20,383 nt of DNA from Cacconaster sp045599325 (GTDB lineage Bacteria > Bacteroidota > Bacteroidia > Bacteroidales > UBA932), in the NCBI GenBank assembly GCA_045599325.1, contig JAZRVT010000044.1, positions 1-20,383 on the forward strand, read 5' to 3'. Below the pieces are notes generated by a model. It worked only from the letters and a program-made list of their open reading frames with translations, made no database searches and was not told the origin of the DNA. Below are positions 16,201 to 20,383 of the stretch, piece after piece (position 1 is the first letter of the stretch; each line of letters begins with the position of its first letter). Both the position numbers and the translations under genes were made by a program.

Positions 16201-19200
16201 AAACCTTCGGGACAACGAGCAGTTTCATGGAGGCCGGATACATTGTTCCGGACGGTAGCATGATAGACCTCTCCGACAAGAAGAATGGCGGAGAGGCCGG
16301 ACGCCGCCTGCTTGATCACAGGGACGTCAACGCAATAATCAATGACAGGAAGTACTCTACCGCCACCGAGTATATGGATGACTTCATCAACGAGGGGGCA
16401 ATCCGTATTGCGCCCGAGCTTGGTCTTGTCACTATCGCCAACATGCCCACCAAGGAGCAGAGGGCGGTTCTCCGCAACTACCTCTACAGGCACAGCGAGG
16501 AGGGTGTCGAGGTGGAGCTCATCAGGAACACCAAGACCGTTGCTCATCCGACCTATCGCCCAAGGACAGCACCCGCAAGAATACTCGGGGATATCGAGAA
16601 GTACTTCGATCAGGGCGTTATTCCTGCCGGCAACGACACCATGTTCCGTGAGGTTGAGATCACCCCGGAGACCCGGAGGGAGATGGATGTGATATCGGCG
16701 AAGGCATTCGCCCGTGGGAACTTCATGGAAGCACCGAACGGCAAGAAGACTAACCTGGGCGAGGAGCAGTGGCTGCTGGTCCGCACCAGGGCGTTCAAGG
16801 AGTGGTTCGGCGACTGGGAGAACGATCCGGAGAACGCCAGCAAGATGGTTGACAATAACGGCGAGCCGATGGTTATGTACCACGGAACGGACGAGGAATT
16901 CAACACATTCTCGTACTCTTCCGCAACAGGGGTCCGCAACAGGTATGATGAAACACCGGCAGAAAGCTGGTTCCTGTTTACTGATAATAGACAAGCCGCT
17001 ATGAATTATGGTGATGTAAAGTCATGTTTCTTGAATGGCAGAAGACTTCTTGACGTTACAAGCAAGAATCAAGTGCTTAACGTGGTGAGCTATCAAATGG
17101 CTCTGCTGAATGAAATTGCACCTGCCGGTTGGCGTGTAGATGATGATAATATTGATGAGTTCATTGATTCTTTTGTAAGCAGTGATGGAAGGCTTTATTA
17201 CGAATCAAGCAAGGACAACAAAGAAGCTCAAGAATGTTGGGATGCTATCCAATATTTAATAGCCAATTACGCACAAGTAAACGGCTACGACTCTTTCAGG
17301 TTTAATGACTCCACCAGGGGAGAAGAGCATTACACTTACGGTGTCTTTAATCCAGATGAGATCAAGTCCGCCACCGGGAACAACGGGGAGTTCTCCAGGG
17401 AGGATAAGGATATAAGGTTCCGTTCAGTGGATGAGCAAATGAATATTAGAAAAGGCATAGTTGCCTTGCAAAAGATTGCAGACGGTGAAGAGGAGGTGTC
17501 GAATGCCATGATCAGGCCTGACTTAATGCAGTTCGGCGGAGATGAAAACATATCGTTCATCTATGGTAAGATTGGAGACCCCGAAAGAAATTTCAAGGGT
17601 GGCTACGGTATAGCCCACATCGGAGCAAAACACGGGCCGGATGCGATTATTAAGGCACATGAAATCATAGCCTCAGGAAAAATCGACAGATATGTGGCGG
17701 GGAATAAAACCGTTATCCTTACTGATGGGAATTACGAAACAGTTGTCTCTTTGACTTGGAATGGCGGCACAAAGAGTTGGCTATTCAATGGTTGGGAAAA
17801 GAAAGAAAATGCGGATGGCACCAGCGAGGTTAGTACTCAATCTGTACCTACGCAAACCAACCCTACGTTTAGTCGTGAAGATTTGGGAGCCGCAATCTCT
17901 GCCTACAAAGGTAGACAATCTTCCGAGAATTCCAACACCTCAGACGAAAATAATAACAATAGCGAGACGAATTCCCGCTTCCGCACCTCCGAGCAGCTCG
18001 ACAGGGAATACCCTGGCTGGAACGAGACGGACAAGAACGCTGACGGCAGCCATAGCACCCAGATTGCCGGCACCACCAGCACCTACAGGAAGGTGGGTCA
18101 GTGGCTCATTGAACACGGTATGGAGGGCGCTGCGATCCTTGACGCTTCCAGCGGCAAGGGGCTCGGCACCGCAGCCCTGCGGGACATGGGCCTCAATGTT
18201 GACGACGTAGAGCCTTTCCCTGGCGACAGAGAGCGGAAGCCGACGTTCGGCTCATATGACGAGATCGACAAAGACTATGACTTCATCATCAGCAACGCTG
18301 TCCTGAATGTCATTCCTGATGACTGGCGCGCAGATGTATTGAGGAATATGGCCGCACACCTGAAGGATGGCGGCAGGATGTTCATCAAAACCCGCGATTA
18401 TGCGCAGAACAAGAATGCCGTTGAACTGGACAGTCCGATGGAGACCTTAGTACGCAGGCCTGATGGCAGCGTCAGGTCATACCAGAGATTCTATAACCAC
18501 GCCTCTCTGACCAAGTTCATCCAGGGCACTCTTGGAGACGGATTCAGAGTGGAGAATGCGACAGTGGCAAACAGCGGGTTCAGCAATGGCAACGCAGTGA
18601 TCGTAACAAAGGAGAGCGGCTCCGGCCGCCAGCCTCAGCGCAGGGAGGGCAGCGCACGTTTCCGCGAGTCAGAGATTTCTGACGAGAGCTCGGCAGTATC
18701 GGCCCTGAAGACAGAGCTCGGCGCATATTCGTACGGCACCAACTCGGCCTACATAAAAGGCAAGAGCGAAGATGGTTCGTCATGGGAGATTAGGATTTCC
18801 AACCATCTGGCGAACCCGTATAATATCACAGAGGACAGGACGCTCTCACTGGTTGTGGATGACGGTTACAGAAGAAGCGAGCACAGGCGCGACAGAGAGA
18901 TGCATGACCCGGAGCATGATCGCTATCAGTTCATCCTTAATCATAATGATGTACGTGAGATGCTGAACAGCGGATATCTCCAGCATGAGGTTGAGCGCTT
19001 CAAGCGCGGCGGAGAACCAGTGATTTCAGATGTCATGTTCCGCGAGTCACCGCAGGCCGTCAAGTCAGACTACGAAAGCAAGCTGGACGAGAGGTCGTTC
19101 AAGATTGCTGAGGCGCATCAGGACAGCATGCTCTCGCTGAAGCTCCTGCAGGAGGAGCTCGCAAGGCGCAGCGGCAAGAAGATAGAATCGTTCGAGGATG

Positions 19201-20383
19201 CCTACAGGGCCGAGAACCAGCTCAGCTCCGTCAACCTGGCGGAGAAGGACTTCTACAGGCGCAGATATTTCAAGCCGATGATTCATGCCATCGAGGTGCT
19301 CCAGAGACATGCCGGCGGCATCAGCTATGATGACGTGAAGAAATACGCCATCAGCAAGCACGGCCTGGAGCGTAACGAGAAGCTCGCGATGCGCGACGCG
19401 AACAACGCCGTGGCGAAGGACCTCAGGGATCTCGACGAGGAGGAGTCCGAGGCGAGAAAGAAGGGGACCGACCTCGCGCCGTTCCAGGCTCGGAGGGACG
19501 CTATCATGAAGAAGAGGGGTGAAGAGTACGTCAAGAACCGCGAGCGCGACTACAGCGGTCTCACGGCCCTCTGGAAGGTGGATAACGTAACCGATGCGGA
19601 ATCCCTCGCCGCCGCATTCGTGGAGCAGGTGGAGAACACAGCGACATTATTCGCCGACCAGTTCTGGGCAAGGGTCAATGATGCGACCAAGGCGACGCTT
19701 CTGAAGAGCTACCGCTCGGGCATCCTGAGTCGCGGCCAGTATGAGGCGATGCGTGACATGTTCGACTACTACATCCCTCTCCGAGGATTCGACGAGGATG
19801 TGGCAGAGGATGTCTATGAATACCTGCAGCACAGGACCAGCCCGTTCTCGCCGGCGGCCAAGAAGGCAAAGGGCCGCAAGTCGGTGGCAGACGATCCGTT
19901 CGCAACCATAGGCAACGTTCATGAGTCCACCGTGCAGCAGGGCAACAACAACCTGATGAAGCAGAAGCTGCTCAATATGGTGATGAACAGACCTAATGAC
20001 CTGATATCCGTATCTGAACTGTGGTATGTGTATGACCCGGTGAATGATGTCTGGGAGGCGAAGGTGCCAGACATTACCGACGGCATGAGCGCCGAGGAGG
20101 TCCAGAAGGCATATGCTGACTTCGAGGAGCGTATGGAGGCGATGAAGCAGCAGGGACTGGCGAAGCACAAGCTGGAGAACAGGGGCAACATGCCGAACGT
20201 CCCTTACAGGGTCCTTGGCAGGCAGAACCTCGAGCACGTGATAGTCGTCAGGAGCGCAGGCCGCGAATACGTTCTCGTGGTCAACGGCAACCCTCGCGTA
20301 GCGCAGGCCGTCAACGGTCTTACCAATCCGGACCACAACGCGATCATCGACGCCGTCAGCACGGCCAATCGGTTCCTGGCGGC
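12870..20383 (+). CDS. Giant polyvalent protein of a phage or conjugative element, open at both ends
   Basis: One + strand frame (codons starting at positions divisible by three) is open from the junction to the window end, about 2500 codons without a stop. Modules in order: PBECR-type nuclease, JAMM peptidase, metal-less MPN-like domain, MuF C-terminal domain, 2H phosphoesterase, ART-like domain, helical and LPD-like region, second ART-like domain, second PBECR-like nuclease, SAM methyltransferase, LPD-like domain and a long helical LPD38-like region. This is the architecture of polyvalent proteins, which phages and conjugative elements are thought to deliver with their DNA to counter or alter the host. 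Module borders carry Phe-Arg motifs (FRE, RFR). Composition swings strongly inside the gene: hand counts give 21/60 GC at 17221-17280 and 41/60 at 19441-19500. The frame is also open leftwards to ATG 12717, but that stretch is antisense to TPR coding and does not look native. Confidence 0.88.
13440..13820 (+). other. Module 2: JAMM/MPN (RadC-like) metallopeptidase domain
   Basis: The segment HSHPSGNLHASNAD (His codons at 13671 and 13677) fits HxHx(10)D exactly, the JAMM zinc site, with the PSG typical of RadC-like proteins. Strands before it (FLVFVKDGVPVILHTGIGS) and after it (VKGVIIDTVSGYYGEF) fit the MPN fold. JAMM proteins cleave isopeptide or peptide bonds. In this setting a role in trimming the host protein or the polyprotein itself is plausible, as an inference. 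A Phe-Arg motif (FFRE, 13341) lies upstream. Confidence 0.8.
13857..14294 (+). other. Module 3: MPN-like domain lacking the metal motif
   Basis: KIGALVLNTQNKIVANVVT, then ADATVRANGSSIILFGDFDI and LLDVVRIEGKHTLSLSDG follow the strand and helix order of RadC-type MPN domains. At the place where HxHPSG would stand the sequence reads FGDFDIES. It is thus probably a catalytically dead MPN partner next to the active one. Fold assignment is by pattern only. A Lys/Ala-rich linker and two Phe-Arg motifs (14334 and 14403) follow. Confidence 0.45.
14430..14850 (+). other. Module 4: phage MuF C-terminal domain
   Basis: FLLGHPSPFLVAGGIPDKEI, then GNKVIKKQKIHGFKLEDLHD, YPIAVFDNN, SVLTELTTKDGNFLVAISV and IDTMFGKNGNSVLEWF follow the conserved course of the MuF_C family, found at the C-terminus of MuF-type phage proteins and within polyvalent proteins. 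Its activity is not established to my knowledge. The DNA here is AT-richer than the modules before it. Confidence 0.7.
14958..15302 (+). other. Module 5: 2H phosphoesterase domain
   Basis: Two H-x-T motifs, YYDHMTSVY (His at 15051) and YPHITLATAEG (His at 15195), lie 48 residues apart. Around them are YTGLFIQDKAALEDKYP, KLHIIGRFTNDKIDALIVD and ASNTEI. Paired HxT motifs on this scaffold define the 2H phosphoesterase fold, whose members open cyclic phosphates or 2',5' linkages in RNA and nucleotides. An RNA-end repair or cyclic-nucleotide role is likely, as an inference. It ends at a Phe-Arg motif (RFR, 15342). Confidence 0.7.
15465..15887 (+). other. Module 6: ADP-ribosyltransferase-like domain (ART-PolyVal type)
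   Basis: A helical preface (DAEYMKAVEAGDMEKAQQMV, 15366-15425) often precedes ART domains in phage proteins. The domain begins with VFYHNT (His 15483), then GWLGHGFYFYGD, FLTLENPYFA, DDGYDGVFYNG and EEAVAFYPEQIKSA. The YH.T start, the 'G.gfYf' middle and the closing 'v.FyPeQIKSA' match the H-Y-[QE] layout of ART-PolyVal domains, which transfer ADP-ribose from NAD+. The target is unknown. It ends with DLRFR (15882-15896). Confidence 0.7.
15900..16640 (+). other. Module 7: coiled-coil segment and unnamed LPD-like domain
   Basis: A charged helical stretch (FAAVREEYEQAKKEVL, ERDARLKALQDEYAKAYDE) leads to a globular part: TFGTTSSFMEAGYIVPDGSM, LLDHRDVNAII, EGAIRIAPELGLVTIANMPT. The 'EAGYi.PDGsmlD' and 'DHRdv' pattern recurs in polyvalent proteins as I remember them, but I cannot name the domain or give an activity. 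It ends at MFRE (16641). Confidence 0.45.
16650..17400 (+). other. Module 8: second ADP-ribosyltransferase-like domain
   Basis: The preface TNLGEEQWLLVRTRAFKEWF leads to GEPMVMYHGTDEEFNTFSY (His 16881), SWFLFTDNRQAAMNYGD and, after a helical insert, GYDSFRFNDS and YGVFNPDEIKSATGN. This is the ART-PolyVal layout again, but in sequence distinct from module 6, so not a recent copy. The first part is GC-rich; the remainder from about 16960 is AT-rich. It ends with DIRFR (17409-17423). Confidence 0.65.
17424..17850 (+). other. Module 9: second PBECR/barnase-like nuclease domain
   Basis: FIYGKIGDPERNFKGGYGIA, HIGAKHG (His codons at 17616 and 17628), IIASGKIDRYVAGNKTVIL and TKSWLFNGWEKK follow the 'G.GiaHI..kH ... 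W.l.gwe' pattern of barnase/EndoU-like phage nucleases. It differs in sequence from module 1. The DNA is AT-rich throughout, and Ser/Asn-rich linkers follow up to the next Phe-Arg motif (RFR, 17976). Confidence 0.55.
17976..18620 (+). other. Module 10: SAM-dependent methyltransferase domain
   Basis: Motif I is ILDASSGKGLGTAALRDMG, followed by DDVEPFPG, the motif IV-like YDFIISNAVLNVIPDDWR, and LRNMAAHLKDGGRMFIKTRD: the Rossmann class I methyltransferase order. ISNAVLN occupies the place of the DPPY/NPPF motif of DNA amino-methyltransferases but lacks it, so DNA base methylation is not implied. Small-molecule, protein or RNA substrates are possible. Confidence 0.7.
18657..19034 (+). other. Module 11: unnamed LPD-like domain
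   Basis: Starts at RFRESEI (18657). YSYGTNSAYIKGKSEDGSSW, IRISNHLANPYN and RTLSLVVDDGY suggest a small alpha/beta domain; a charged helix and QFILNHNDVREMLNSGYL follow. Not identified. It ends at MFRES (19035). Confidence 0.4.
19035..20383 (+). other. Module 12: long helical LPD38-like region, continuing past the window
   Basis: Mostly charged helices: FEDAYRAENQLSSVNLAEKD, VKKYAISKHGLERNEKLAMR, SGLTALW, DMFDYYIPLRGF, RVLGRQNLEHVIVVR. The 'yl.akHg.ERN' and 'YYiPLrGf' features match, from memory, large helical polyvalent-associated domains such as LPD38. GC content is highest here. No catalytic motif is seen, and the frame is still open at the last base. Confidence 0.5.

Noticed and set aside
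15906..16994. Minus-strand frame of 362 residues
   Set aside because: It is antisense to modules 7 and 8. The plus-strand reading has recognisable domains and unbroken continuity over 7.5 kb.
19647..20336. Minus-strand frame of 229 residues
   Set aside because: It is a shadow of the GC-rich helical region of the giant gene; no domain is recognisable.
12870..20383. Possibility that the long frame is several genes or a frameshifted pseudogene
   Set aside because: I read it codon by codon over most of its length: no in-frame stop and no place where recognisable domains switch frame. Domain motifs all fall in the same frame.

Overview
The window looks like Bacteroidales (Bacteroidota) chromosome, probably from a gut-type lineage, joined near base 12870 to part of a phage or conjugative element. 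The host assignment rests on a DUF4249-type lipoprotein paired with a TonB-dependent receptor, a CarboxypepD_reg-like exported protein, a fimbrillin/FISUMP-type lipoprotein, a Bacteroidetes rSAM/lipoprotein gene pair, and -7 promoter boxes of the Bacteroidetes form TAnnTTTG. No rRNA, tRNA or CRISPR array was seen.

Left part (1-12.88 kb). On the + strand: the tail of a YbjQ-family gene, a GNAT acetyltransferase, and a translationally coupled outer-membrane pair (lipoprotein plus TonB-dependent receptor). A convergent spacer of about 650 bp then holds an eleven-unit 51-bp tandem repeat. On the - strand, from right to left, follow an exported CarboxypepD_reg-like protein, a Zn-type cation diffusion facilitator one base downstream, a lipoprotein preceded by a 10-bp-phased array, and a radical SAM/SPASM enzyme. 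From a shared intergenic region a two-domain surface lipoprotein reads to the right; ilvE faces it convergently. Upstream of ilvE lies a second, unrelated 51-bp repeat array, then an unknown protein overlapping the 3' end of a TPR/retropepsin-like protease gene.

Right part (about 12.87 kb to the end). One uninterrupted + strand reading frame of about 2500 codons fills the rest, with neither a start nor a stop in the window. It reads as a giant 'polyvalent' protein of the type phages and conjugative elements deliver with their DNA: a barnase/EndoU/colicin-like nuclease (PBECR), an intact JAMM (RadC-like) peptidase, a second MPN-like domain without the metal motif, a MuF C-terminal domain, a 2H phosphoesterase, two ADP-ribosyltransferase-like domains, a second PBECR-like nuclease, a SAM methyltransferase and large helical LPD-type regions. 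Nearly every module border carries a short Phe-Arg punctuation motif (FRE, RFR, FRES), and some are nearly identical in DNA sequence. This suggests proteolytic processing sites, recombination joints for cassette exchange, or both.

The junction near 12870 cuts the 5' ends of two divergent genes at once. It is either a real element boundary or rearrangement, or a chimeric assembly join; one window cannot decide. Family names come from motif recognition by eye, without database searches.
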